The notes below the pieces were generated by a model that saw nothing but the letters and a program-made list of their open reading frames with translations, made no database searches and was not told the DNA's origin. From Acanthochlamys bracteata (lineage: Eukaryota > Streptophyta > Magnoliopsida > Pandanales > Velloziaceae): a stretch of DNA of 64,000 bases. A program made the position numbers and the translations under genes. Numbering within the stretch: the stretch's first letter is position 1; the number at the start of each line of letters is the position of its first letter. The DNA lies in assembly GCA_019914995.1 (NCBI GenBank), contig CM034138.1, forward strand, positions 3,286,001 through 3,350,000, given 5' to 3'. This document shows positions 1-12,312 of this stretch, one piece after another.

Positions 1-650
1 TGAGATATCTGACGATCACAAGGCCAGATATTGTTTATGCAGTCGGACTTGTGAGTCGCTGCATGGAGACACCAAAGGAGTCTCTTTGGCTGGTTGCAAA
101 GAGAATTTTAAGGTATATCAAAGGCTCACTTAATTTTGACATATTTTATACTTATGGTGAATATGCAGAACTAGTGGACTACTCAGATAGTGATTGGGGT
201 GGTGACCAAGATGAAAGAAAAAGCATCACATATTATATCTTTTATTTTAGGTCAACTCTATTTTCATGGACATCAAAAAAGCAAAGTATTGTGGCTTTAT
301 TTTCATGTGAAGCAGAGTATGTCGCAGTTGCATCTACAGTATGTAAAGCAATTTGGCTAAAAAATATGTTAAAAGAGCTGCATCATCCACAAGTGAAATC
401 AACAAGAATATTGATTGATAATCAATCAGCTATACAATTTGCAAAAAATCCAGTACATCATAGAAGGAGCAAACACATCGATACTCAATTCCACTTTCTC
501 AGAGACCATATAAAGCATAAGACTGTGCAGTTGTAGTATTGTCATAATATGGAGCAAGTAGCAAATATTTTTACCAAGCCATTGTCAATTGAAATTTTCG
601 GAAGATTAAGAGAAATGCTCGGTATGAAGACGTTTTGATTTGATGGGCCG
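1..650 (+). pseudogene. Ty1/copia pol 3' end (reverse transcriptase tail and RNase H), broken
   Basis: The reading frame enters from the left edge (frame starting at base 3) and carries the end of a copia polyprotein. An RPDI box leads into the RNase H region, which shows the usual acidic residues in SDSDWGG, SCEAEYVA and IDNQSAI, then a conserved KHIDTQFHFLRD stretch. A TAG at 534-536 interrupts the frame, yet the same frame continues with the typical copia C-terminus (EQVANIFTKPL, roughly 549-590), so the stop looks like a disabling point mutation. The LTR follows directly. The rest of the element lies left of the window. RNase H degrades the RNA strand of the RNA/DNA hybrid during retrotransposition; this copy is unlikely to act on its own. 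Confidence 0.9.
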
Positions 651-979
651 TGTTGGAATATCAAATCAAAATGTATGCATTTATTTTGGAGTTTCTCAAG
701 ACATTAATGAAAGAAAGTAGGTAAGTAATGCTAGTAGTGGACATATATGTTATTTAAGAGAGTTGTGGGTGTGTTAAAGGTTAGTAATGGTTGTAAGTTT
801 TATTTTGTTTTAATGTCTTAGTTAATGTAAGATTCGGTTGTAATGCCTATATAAGAAGGCTTGTAGCATGTGGTTTTGCATCAAGTGAAAAAGAGTCTTC
901 TAAGAAAAATTCTATTCCAAAGAAAGTTTCAAATTCTTCTAGTCATAAAAGTTCTAAGTTCGTAAACTTAGAACCAACA
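651..979 (+). repeat. 3' LTR of the left-edge copia element
   Basis: The segment begins TGTTGG and ends CCAACA, the inverted TG...CA termini expected of a copia LTR. It starts immediately after the pol reading frame. A promoter-like CCTATATAAG lies at 846-855, where an LTR TATA box would be expected. The target-site duplication cannot be checked because the left end is outside the window; the flanking 5 bp on the right are CCATT. Confidence 0.75.
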
Positions 980-3900
980 CCATTTTCTTCAATATTGATT
1001 AATTAGTTCTTTTTTGAGAAGTTAAGCTGTGAAAAAGCTGTTAACATGTTTGCTAAACCTGTTGAATCAATTTTAAATTTGTATTAAGTTCGAACTAATG
1101 TTTGGTAAATAAGCTAAACAAATAGCTTTGAACATAAATGACTAACATATCTTGAGCACTAAATGATAATATCCTGAGATCACTAGATGATATTTACTCA
1201 TTATGGTCCAAGATCGATTTATTTTATTTCCTTCTTTTCTTCTTGCAATCATATAAGGCGAATAAAAACAATTTTAGTTACAAAAAAATTCTCACAAGAA
1301 ATTATCCTTAAAGTTTATTACTTGAACTCAACTTAAAAAACTTTGTAGAATTCATATAAATTTATCGAAGAAATTATCCAGAATTAACAAAATTGTCTTA
1401 ATAATCATCTAGAATTTTGCAAAAATTTCGTCCAAAGCAACACAAATTTATCTAAAAGGGCATGAGTATTTGTTAGCAATATAATTCTAATAGGTACTTT
1501 AGTTCATCTTATTTACCTTATTATTGTGGTATATATGTGATAAAGTGCTGCTTTTGGTAATGCATTCAAACAATTGTCTTATGTTAGGCATGCGACAAAC
1601 TCATTTTCGTTATTTTACACATTTCAGTAGGAAACTTTTAAACACTTAATTGTTAATTATTGGTCAAAATTGTACAACTAACTGAAGAAGAAATTAGTGA
1701 ATTGAGTTAGTAGCTAAAAATTTAATATAGTTTTCTAACTGAACACAACATAATTTCTTACAAAATAACAGTATTATAATTGACTGGACGTAGACAGATA
1801 TTTTGTTTAGTGTTCTCTGCTTATTTCAACTACAAACAAATATAAAAAAATTATTCAATATACAAACACGCAAAATTACATGGTTTGGTAAATAAATTTA
1901 CCTACGTCTATTATACTCTTTGTTAAGAGTGAATTTCACAAATTTTTATTAAGATACTACAATTTCCAAATTAATGTATTTAACCAAATACAATTGTCTG
2001 AACTGATTCTCTTCACAAGATGAACCACCAACAGCTTATTAGACTCACAAGCTCTCCAGCCACTATCACAAAAACTTTAGTCAATGCCTTGTGCTAATAC
2101 GTATATTTCCTATAAAACTAGTACAATTGAGAAGGTTTAATTAAGCTCTTCTCATCGAGTGCATGCAAACCACACTCTTGTAAATCAAATGTGCTTGTTA
2201 TAAACAATTTTAAGACACATGATCTCTGTTACATAGATTTAGTTTTAAGCTCAGTAAAATAAGAAGAGAATCAAACAAAATACCGATAGTGTTATCCCAA
2301 TAAAGCTCAGGCAGTGAGGTGTAATGATAAGTTATTTTTTTTCTTTTGCATGTTATGTCTCTTCACACCTTCTACTTCTATTTATTTTTTTAATATTTTT
2401 TTTCTCTTCGTAGCCTAGAATGATTGGGGATCTCCAAACCATAAGAATTTTTTTTCTTTGTTTCCCTTGTATGCCTGCGGCAGTATTGTCAACTTGCTCT
2501 TCTATGCCATTGAAATTTGGGATTCCATCATGTAGGTTTCAACGATTGGATATTGATAGAGATAAGAAGAGTATCACTAGATCTTTCAGCTGCATTTTAA
2601 ATTTTAATTAATTTACTGATATGATATGATTAGAATTTTTTTGTAGTATTAAATGAACTTATCGATAATTTTTTAATTTTTTCACGTGTGCTCTTCTTGT
2701 TTATCTATTGTGCAATATTGTTGCTATTTCTAATAGCCTCTAATATTGAGATGATGATTTGATCATGTAACTTGAGTAGATTAAGCTCAAATTCGAATTT
2801 TCTTTTGAATTCATAAATGAGCCATGTGAGATTCCTGTCAGGTGTTCATTGGCTCTATGATGACTTCGCATCAATTTACTTGCTATGAGTTGTAATGTAT
2901 AAATTTATTTTCCAATGAAGAATATTAGTGACTTGAAGTATGTTATTATCTTAGTCTTCCAGTAAGATAAACTTCGACATATAGTGAAATGATGTTTGAA
3001 TTTCATCTTGTGAATTTTATATGAAAGCTCTTCTCAGAATGTTCTTCTTATATGCTGCACTATTTAAATCACTTCATGTAGTAGCTCTTATATAGCATGT
3101 TATTTTGATGTATTATTGCAACAACGAGTGGATCAAGTGCATATATACTTTTTATAACGGGGTCCTTGGCTTTTCATTTTATAAAAACTGAATTTCAATT
3201 TTCGAGTTCAAATCTAGCATTCTAACAAAATGATTCTGTTGGCATATTGACACTATATTTTTACCTTTATTTATTATAATTTTTTATTGTACTTGATGTG
3301 GAATGATAGTGGAGATGATGTTCAATAAGTTCTCCAAACTTGGCTTCAAATGGATGAAAAAATGTTAATCAAACTTTATCTGAAGGTAGCTTCAATGTTG
3401 TCTAATTTTCTACAATACATATTTCTAAATTTTTTTTCAATATTTTATGACTTTTCTGATATTATGTAGATCATAATTTGATGAATTCTTTAGCCAATAT
3501 TGTTGTCTACTACTGTTCTAATTCTGATAAAAAGACCATATTCAAAGTGAATGTACATCACGATCGAATCTTTCTATAAAATTTATAAAGTAATCATTTT
3601 TTCTTTGATAATGATTAGTAGCAATATAGTTGGCTGTTCTTTGAAAACTGTTATATTCTGCACTGTTCTTTCTGCTTTGTTCTGCCTGCATCTCATTTGT
3701 TTAACCCTCTCCTAGCATGAGGTACCTCTCTTTAGCACCTGCACTGCTTCTTACGTGTCTTACATCAAAATTTCCTTTTATTGCACATCTTTTGCATAGG
3801 AAGGCGTATGCAATCCCTTTATCAATGGCATGTAAACCAGTCCTGCCCATGATAAAGGGTTGTCTAAAATTATTTAAAGAGAATGGACCAGCTTTTCTAT

Positions 3901-5115
3901 TTGTCAGCCTAATCAATCACTACTATACCAACTTTCATAATAAAGTATTCCATGGAAGAGGAAATGTCAATTCTGTTAAGCAAGCTATGAATTCTGGGAT
4001 GGAATCTTTAATTAGAGATTATGGTCACACATAATTTTAGAATCTATAGCAACTAAGAGTAGCTTTTAACTCAGAAGTGTATACTTTCTCAGTCTCAGAA
4101 GAGTATTACTCTGAAAGGGCAGTGCAGTCAGTGGATCCCTGCCTGCACTACGAAAAAGAGAGTACAAATTTTATACCTGAACTTCATCTTTTACCATTAC
4201 CTTTAAGCATGATAGCAAATTTGAAATTACTGGCCATTTTTCATATCTTCGTAAAGGAAGTGTATGGTACATTGGTACGTTTCACCAAATATGCTCTAGG
4301 TGCTAGTGGTTAGCATGCATACTGCTGTCTTTAAAATTTTAGATTTAGGTTTTTTTACAAGTCTTAGTTGTTTCTTTCTGGAACAATAAATATTAGTATT
4401 TATACCTGCTAATTGTACTGATAAACATGTTTTAGTTCTGCTAACTTAGTTGCAGTTTTTGTGAGAATGCTATAATCGAGCACCACATATTTTCTCAAGC
4501 AAATATCAGGCAAGCTAAAAAACTTACCACAAAATTTTTCGCAGGTTTTGTGAGAATGCTCTTTATATTATAATTTGTGGTTATTCTTTATGCTAATGGG
4601 AGGAGGTTTCCTGTAGATAGTATATATATATATATTATTCTTTAATAAGCATGGATGTGTAACCCTGACCTCCCCTTCGGCTTACGGGTGTTCTACCACC
4701 TTATGATTTGGTGTGTCCTTCTATATAAAGAATTACTTATTTAAAGATATGTATGTCTGAGTGATGGTTTCCATTACGAATCTCGCACAATTTTATTCTA
4801 CTGAGCAAGATTGGCATGTAAGCCCTAATGTTTATCGTACCTTTTCGATTTTTATGGTTACAATCTGTATTCATCAAAAGCTTCCAAACATACAGAAACA
4901 ATAATTTAGCAGAATACATTGGCATGATCATTATGTATCCGTTTCAGGTGAAATTTTTGCTTATTTTTTTATTGTCTCTGTATTACTTCTGTTGTGTTTT
5001 AGCTAAGAAATGATTTTTGTTCTGGTGATTACCATTAAAAATCGTGACTTGTGGAGCGTCTGAAGATAAGCAGTTGTTCGAATTTCAAATTTGAAATTAT
5101 GAAAAGTGTCTTATG
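980..5115. other. gene-poor AT-rich DNA
   Basis: No exon chain could be supported on either strand. Two uninterrupted frames (3717-4034 and 4077-4313, plus) and an antisense one (3701-3916) have no family resemblance I can recognise. A TA microsatellite sits at 4621-4635, and a GTTTTTGTGAGAATGCT-like stretch is repeated near 4455 and 4545. Confidence 0.6.
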
Positions 5116-5117
5116 AT

Positions 5118-5830
5118 GTGTTTGTATTGGATTAAGAATGAGTAGATTAATTTCATATTAAATAAAAATAAGACGAAAAGAGAGTTAATATAATAGAGTT
5201 TCATTACTTAATATACTAGAGTTTCATTACTCATTGGCTTACGTTTTTTATTGGATTGTGCATTCTACTATGGTCAAAACTCTTTAGATGTGTTATTTTT
5301 ATTAACTCTTCTAATAATCTCCTCAATAGTGATATCAGAGCTGAAGATTTGGTTACAAGTCTGATGCACGTAGTAGCTCATACTGACAATGGTGAGCAAC
5401 TTAAGAGCAGTGTGACTTACATGAGCTTTCACAATGTGTGATTGAGGACTCGAAGCAATCGGCTCAGATGGATGGCTCTTGATTGCACAGGAATGATGCG
5501 TAGGAGAGACGATCGATACATGCTATAGTTCTAATTAATAGTGCAGTGAAAAAATTAGAGCAGCGTGACTCACATGAGCGAGAATTTGAAACAAGTTGAA
5601 TTTTGATGACTGGTTCTCGATATGAAGTAACGGTGTAGGAGTAAATAGTTAAAATTATGAGTGATCGACGTACTCGGTACGTGATATGGTGTTCGGGTGA
5701 GAAAATTATGAGTAATTCATTTTTTAGAGAGAGTAGTTAAGCTTTTTTATTAAATTGAGATTTCTAGTGTATGGAATGAAATTTTCAAATTTTTTATATT
5801 GGTTAACTTGTATGATATTGCATCTTCCAA
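5118..5830 (+). mobile_element. TRIM-like LTR retroelement remnant (copy 1)
   Basis: An LTR-like stretch (about 5118-5329) is followed at 5330-5341 by TGATATCAGAGC. This is one mismatch from the plant initiator-Met tRNA primer-binding site TGGTATCAGAGC. A short non-coding internal part carries the line GTGTGACTTACATGAG, repeated as GCGTGACTCACATGAG near 5553. A partial second LTR-like stretch lies around 5690-5830. The same LTR and internal sequences recur at 12.3-12.9 kb. No gag or pol frame is present, which fits a terminal-repeat retrotransposon in miniature. Boundaries are approximate. Confidence 0.5.
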
Positions 5831-6291
5831 ACGGTTTGAAGATAGACATTTATTTGAAATTCATATTTGAAATCATGGAAAGTGCCGCGGTGGTTTAAAT
5901 ATAACAAACAAACTCATTATAAGCTTGTAAGAAACAATGTACATGTCAGACTCTCTATAAGCTATAGCACCAACTTTTCTCAAACACAATGCGGCTTTTA
6001 TTAGAGAGACAAACATGTCAGCTGGTGGCATCCATTATTCGAGATGTCCTTTTACTGCTGAATGCCATAATACATATGTATATACATGCTACCAGTTAGA
6101 GATGACCACGGATGATTTTAAATTAAAGCGTCGGCGTTCTATTTAGTGCTTTTCTGCTGTCTAAAAATGTTTAACTTCTTTTACTTCTTTGAAAACAAAC
6201 AAAACAAATCGTGTAAACCAAAATTCTATCATCTTCTAAATTCTATTATCATGCTCTCTTTGCAAAAACAAAAAGCACATTTCTAGCAAGG
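5831..6291. other. intergenic spacer
   Basis: AT-rich spacer between the TRIM-like remnant and the promoter of the trihelix gene. I see no gene or repeat in it. Confidence 0.5.
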
Positions 6292-6593
6292 CACGTGTCC
6301 GAATTCAAGCCAACCCATACCAGTCTGTCCTGACCAGTTCTCGAACTCCTCTGTTTTTGGGCCTTAACTGACTGCCACATAACAGCACCGCCCACAATGT
6401 CCATCTCTCTTTGTACAAACTCCAAAATCTACAGAAATTCCAAATTTACCCTTTTCTTGAACTAACGTTTGTACAAATGAAGGTCATTTGCGTCAATTAC
6501 GTCTCAAACGAAGACCAGGTAGGATCAATGCTGCTGCTGACGCCAGCAATCCTGATCGCCGTCGGCGATCCTGTATCACGTGCCCGTCACGTG
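6292..6593 (+). promoter_or_regulatory. G-box cluster upstream of the trihelix gene
   Basis: Three palindromic CACGTG hexamers lie upstream of the trihelix start codon: 6292-6297 (as GCACGTGTCC, which also fits an ABA-response element core), 6577-6582 and 6588-6593. The last two start 11 bp apart, about one helical turn. G-boxes bind bHLH and bZIP factors; their use here is inferred. Confidence 0.55.
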
Positions 6594-6766
6594 CTTCCCG
6601 ATCCATTGCCGGCTACTTCTCTCCGACCCGACCCGACCCTGATCCTTTTATTTCGTTTCCTCCTTAAACAAACCCCTTTCCGTTTCCCCCTTTCCCTTCT
6701 CCGGCCAATTTCCCGAGAAACCAATAGAAAAAACAAATCTAAGATAGAAAAAAGGCGTAGATTGTT

Positions 6767-6780
6767 AGGTTTAGGGTTTT
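6767..6780 (+). promoter_or_regulatory. telo-box-like motif before the trihelix start codon
   Basis: AGGTTTAGGGTTTT is the complement of the plant telo-box (AAACCCTA), a motif found near the start of many actively expressed plant genes. It ends four bases before the ATG at 6784, so it is probably in the 5' leader. Confidence 0.5.
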
Positions 6781-6783
6781 GAA

Positions 6784-9700
6784 ATGGACGGCGGCGGCGG
6801 TGGCGGTGGTGGACATGCCAGGCGAATGCCGGCGAATCAGGCGTTGCCTTACCGTGAAGATTGCTGGAGCGAAGGGGAAACATCGGCGTTGATCGATGAG
6901 TGGGGAGAGCGTTATGTTGAATTGAATCGAGGCAATCTCCGGCAACAGCACTGGCAAGAGGTTGCTGATGCCGTGAATTCTCGACCTGGTGCTGCTGCAT
7001 CTCGCCGGCCTTCGCGGACTGATGTCCAGTGCAAGAATCGGATCGATACTTTGAAGAAGAAGTATAAGATTGAGAAGGCTAAAATTCTTGAGTCAGGTGG
7101 TGTTGTTCCTTCTCAATGGCTATTCTTCTCTCGGCTTGATACACTCGTTGGTCCTACTGCTACACCGAATTCTGCCATGGTGAAGAAATCTGTGCCTTCG
7201 CCTTCTCCGCCGCTTGCCATCCCGTTGCCTTACCACCGCAACGGTGCTTCTCTTCCCACGGCTGAGGCGACTGGTACCAAAGACAAGCGGTCGCGCATGG
7301 CTTTACAGATCAATAATGATCTTGCTTTCAGGAAGAATTATCCAGCGATTGCAGCTGCCGCTGCAGCAGCGGCCGAGGAGGATTCTGATCTGGAGCTTTC
7401 GTCAAGGTCTTCAAGTTCTAGTAGGGAGAGGGAAAGAGAGAGGGAGAGGGAGAGGGAGAGGCAGAAGCAGAGACGGAGGAAGCGGTGGAGGGAGGCAGAG
7501 GAAGAGGTAGCTAATGGAGGTGATGGTATGCAGGAGTTAGCGCGGGCGATTGAGAGGTTTGCTGAGATATATGAGAGTGTGGAGGAAGCCAAGCAGAGGC
7601 AGATGATGGAATTGGAGAAGCAGAGGTTGGAGTTTGTCAAGTCTCTAGAGTTTGAACGGATGCAGATTTTTATGGATTCCCAGATACAAATTGAGAAGAT
7701 TAAGCGAGCTAACCACAACGCTGCTGGTGAGTAACCGCTCTGGTTAGAAGCTTTTGTTTTTTGTTTTATTTTTCTCCATTCTTTTCAGTGATCTAAAGTT
7801 TGGATTTTTATTTAGACTGGATGTTGTGGTGTGAAAATTGTATTCCCTTTTTATGGAATCCTTGTAATAAGGTGACAGGGTGTAACCTTATTGTGTATCA
7901 AATGTCAATTGCCTGATTGTAGGAGTGAAATTGATCTATGCTTAAGAGTGGGCATTGCTTTCGACAATAAGACGCAAACAACCAAAGATGGTAACCAAAT
8001 AAGTAAATGTAGAGATGTATAGAACTTTAAAAGAATTCTTTTAGGAATATAGACAGAGGATTGTTAGTTGAGGTGGAGGGAAGCAATTTCTAAAATGTTA
8101 GAAGATAGAGATGCGTGCAAAGCTAATAGGTGAGTACCAAAACACAACTGCTAGGTGATTAATGTGAAGCAAGTGTAGTCTGCAATCAACTTGATGGTTC
8201 TTTTTTGTAAAAATTACTACCTTATGTTTTGAGAGGGAACCTCAATAGTTTGTGATTTATGTCTTGATTTCGAGCAGGTTAAAGGATTTGGACCCAATAT
8301 TTTCTGGATAGCAGATTACATAAGAACATTCAGTTTACCGTTCTTGTTTTGCCCTTAATTATTCTTGACATACTTAGCAACATAACCTTTTAGAATCTTT
8401 TGTCTCTCACAGAGAAAATGTAATACAACTTGAGACTCATTTGGGTAGATAACCTACCATATGATTACAGAGTGTTTCACATGAATTTTACAATTTATGT
8501 CATTCCCAAAGAGGAAGTGTGGAGTAGAGTACTAGCCTTTTGTACGTTTACCCTTCCTACAAGCCTACAACAATAATTTCTCCACTATTTTTGCTACTAT
8601 GTTGAAGTCATTCTTTGGTGTCGAAATTTGAGGTTGCATATTTGCTGTTGAGATTTGGTGTTTATTGACTGCACGAAATTTTACCTTTTGTTATATTCAA
8701 GATACACATGGTATGTTTCTTTTATAGTTAGGTTGAATGGTATAACTCGTATACGAAATTGGAAATAGAACGTAATCAACATTTACTATTGGTAACTGAA
8801 GGAACATTTCTTTGTTTGAAGCATATGGTACATCTGCTATCAGCTGTATGAGTGTGGATCTGTATAAAATGATGTGTTCTTCAGTTAGGGCCTAATTCTT
8901 TCCCTTAGTTTTGGCGTTTACATGGCAATGAACATTCCCAATGCCGGAAAGAGGATAGTTCCATTCTGTCTCAAGGGGTGGTTATGTAAATATATGTTTC
9001 AAATTGTAGTATAATGAAGTCGGATTACTATGTGCTAGAGTTTGAGATTTTTAACGTAGCAGGTGTTAGAATAAACCACTGAAATTATAATTTTTTGTGG
9101 GTATAACTGATTGTGAGGAACTTTGGAGTTGGTATTTGGATGGCTATGTAGGGTTTTTGCAGTCTGACAAATAGCAAATCAAGTCTGCAAAGTTTAGACC
9201 TTCAAGATGTAAGACGATATGTTTAGTTTATTTCCATAAATATCTTCTAGGTCTAGGTGTCTACGGGGATTATCCAATGACATATGGCACGCATATGATA
9301 ATTGCACTACAGTTAATGCTTAGATTACATATATTGTTCTTGTCTATTGTTATGAGAATAACTCAATTGCTTGGGGTATAACCTGCGGATACTTTAAAAC
9401 CATTAACAAGTTTCGTGTGCATGAAAAGCTAGCAGTAACATTGATTCTAGAGTCTTCCCTTAATAAAAGAAAGAAAAATAAATGAAATGAAATAAAGTAA
9501 ACATTGATTTCTAGTACCTGCGGAAGAGCCTTGAGCTTTTATTTTGTGAAAAATACAGTGATTTAAAATTCTGGCATGTTACTGGTAAGTACTATGCTCC
9601 AAGTTGATAACAATCTTGGTGCCACATTATCCTCCTCCTAACAGTTATAATTATATAATTTCACGTATTACTAGGTCTTATATCCTTGTGATCTTCCTCA

Positions 9701-9964
9701 TTTGGAGTGGGTTCGCACCTCGAATTTTTTTCAGTTTCTCACCTTAATATGCAAGTTCAACTTTTATCTTTACATGTGAGTTGTTAGTTGAGCCTGCAGT
9801 TTTGTTAAGCATACTGCTTCATGTTTTCCTTTACTGCTGTGTACCTCGACAGCCAAGTCCGGTTGCTATATGTTGATATGCACCTTAGCATTTGATTCCT
9901 CATATATACATCTGATTTTTTTTTTTTCTTTTCACCTTTCAATTGTTTTGCAGATAGCTCTTAG
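6784..9964 (+). CDS. Trihelix (GT-factor) transcription factor, SIP1 clade
   Basis: Nuclear DNA-binding protein of about 317 residues. Exons: 6784-7726 and 9954-9964. Residues about 27-120 form the trihelix (MYB/SANT-like) domain: tryptophans at 28, 40 and 57, the RGNLRQQHW motif, and the [15 protein letters not shown] third helix typical of SIP1-clade proteins. A poly-glycine N-terminus, an alanine run near residue 190 and an (Arg-Glu)n repeat near residues 212-225 are low complexity. The C-terminal half ends in the conserved coiled coil of this clade ([14 protein letters not shown], then [11 protein letters not shown]). The first exon ends in a strong donor (CTG|GTGAGT); splicing over a 2.2-kb intron adds only Asp-Ser-Ser and a TAG. 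Unspliced RNA would end Gly-Glu-stop. Clade members act as transcriptional regulators, often repressors; the exact orthologue is unclear. Confidence 0.88.
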
Positions 9965-12312
9965 TAGTTTTGTCCACCATCACTAGGAATGAAGCTGAGT
10001 GGTGTCCTCGCAGAGTTGAAGCTTATACACCATCAGGAGCACATATTCGACCCCTTACCTGTTGATTTAAAACCGAAGGTTAAGCACCTGATGTAGGGTA
10101 ACCTTGTTCTTAGTACCAAAAATCTACAATGTTGTATGCAACGTCTTGCATCTGAGTTTGAATTTGCCGGTTCTTTGTTGTTGCACCTTTGGGTAGGGTG
10201 AGTTTATAGGAACATGAATATGGAGTTTCAACTTTATATGCTGTTTTCTTGGGTAGATGTGTTGTAGGCTATTTGTGTATCTGTATCTCAAATTGAGGCG
10301 GAGAAAAGTTTGTGATATTATTATTTTAGAAAACCTCTTTTGGTAAATATGGTTTTTCCAGAATTGCATGCTAAGTTATTTCCTTCTACGGTGTTCAGAG
10401 TACTCCAGTTTTACATTTGGACAAGATCGTATTCTTCTTCGGTGCTCAAGGAATCTTATCTCTACAAAAGATTAGCTCTTTTCTCTGTTTAACAGGTCTC
10501 TCTGTTTAACATCCTTCTACGATGTTGGACGCCATTAATTTTATATCTTCATTATCAATCAAAAACTTAAAGAACAAACTTATATAGAACATGAATATAT
10601 GGTCTTGAGTTATATAAGTTCTACTATTAATATACAGATTAAGCAGGGATCCCTCAATATCACCGTCAGATATTATAAGCAAAGCCATAAGATAAATTAG
10701 TACCACAAAAAAGAGAAGATGAAAATTAGCTGCTTGCTATAAAAAATTTGCAAATTATCGCTTATGGAAATTTTTTTAAAAAATATAGCCAAAACAAATA
10801 GCGCAGCTATGATTTGTTTACAATAACGATCTCTAAGAAAGTTACTAGTCTTTTTAAACCCATAGAGAAATTTGTTATTATTCTTAGTCCAACTAGCTGG
10901 ACTACCACTAGTTGTTGGAAAATCAATCAATTTGTTGAATTCTAATGAGCAAGTTGCATTTCTTGAATTAAAAAGTTCTTATCTTTTAAGTTCTTTCTTT
11001 TATGTTTTGTGCGTTCATTAAGTTTTAGACCATAATTAATAAGGGACTTTTCAGTAAACTACACCGAATCGTATGTCAATATATACATTTATTTTTTTTA
11101 GAAAAAAACATATTTTAAGCACCACCAGATGACTCCTAAGTGAAATAAAAAGAAAAGAAAAACAGTTGCCATTAATCTTTTACTTCAACTTTATTTCAAT
11201 TGCGAGTGATTAAGAAGCAAACCCAACTAATATGGAAAAGCTAACCTGCAGCCGAACTTAATTTATATTTATATATTTCCTTTCGTTGATTGATTAAATT
11301 ATAATAATAATAACAATAGAGTATTATATCGGAATATTTACGAAGAAGCCTAACCTGTGGGACTAAAGTAATCTCACTATCATACTAAAATCTTTCTTTT
11401 GTGTTAAGATTCAATTAATGATAATAGCTTATCTGTTGATGATAAGGGTTGTCAAAGTCATAAACCAGCTCTACCTAACGTAGGAAAATTCCCAAAAAAA
11501 AAAAAAAAAACAACTCAAATTTCTAATCGATAAATATATTATTCATTTATGATGGACTTATGAAAACAGTTTCAGTTTAAATTAATTCTTTTTTCAAGAA
11601 AAAAAACTTATGAGATAATGGTTTTGCTAAGAGGGTGATAACTATTAACTTCACCATTTAAACCATGAAATAATGTAAAGTAATCGTTTGATTTATAAAT
11701 GTAAACCGATAAGATAGAGCATGTTTTTCTTGCTTGGAAATGGGTTTTTAAAATTTTAATTTCTGAAAGATAAGTACATGTTATAAATTTATAAAGGTTG
11801 AATTAATTAAAAAATGAAATTTAAAAATGAGTTAAAGATATTTAAAGAAATCCCCAGCATGGGTTTATAAACAAGAAAACTTTTCCAACCAAAACTGATT
11901 CTTGCTTTTGTTTTCTAATAATAACAATGCAAGTTATTGTATTAAAACAAGTCACTTAAAGAAAAAGTAATAAGAAAAAAAAACATTATCTTTTCTGTAA
12001 TCATTAATTATAGATGCCCCTTTGGATTAGATTAATTGCCAAAGCAGTGACTAATAGTTTGTCTGAGGAATTGCTTTTCATTTATTTTCTTTTATAAGAT
12101 TCACCAAATATATGAATTAATATTGTTGCTTTTGTTGACACTTCTCCAACACGCGCTAATGAAGCATAAGGAATAATTTGTTTAACAATTTTAGAAAATA
12201 TTTAAGATGTCTACAAGCAACATTATCTAATATAAATAGTATATAATATAGTTTTCAATATTCCTTTTATATTTTCCTTTCTTTGTTTTAATTTTTTTCT
12301 CAAGATGGTGCA
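9965..12312. other. probable 3' UTR of the trihelix gene, then AT-rich spacer
   Basis: The stretch to about 10.4 kb is likely 3' untranslated region of the trihelix gene. Beyond it, 10.4-12.3 kb is AT-rich with scattered short frames on both strands. I recognise no gene in it. Confidence 0.5.

Noticed and set aside
3701..4313. Open frames of 71-105 codons on both strands
   Set aside because: No recognisable domain, no splice-consistent neighbours, and frames open on both strands at once. Chance is the better explanation.
4660..4735. GC-richer stretch suggestive of organelle DNA (CCCCTTCGGCTTACGGG)
   Set aside because: Too short and not matched to any plastid or mitochondrial gene I recognise.
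7214..7718. Frames on both strands inside the trihelix gene
   Set aside because: They are other-frame readings of a low-complexity GA/GC-rich coding region.
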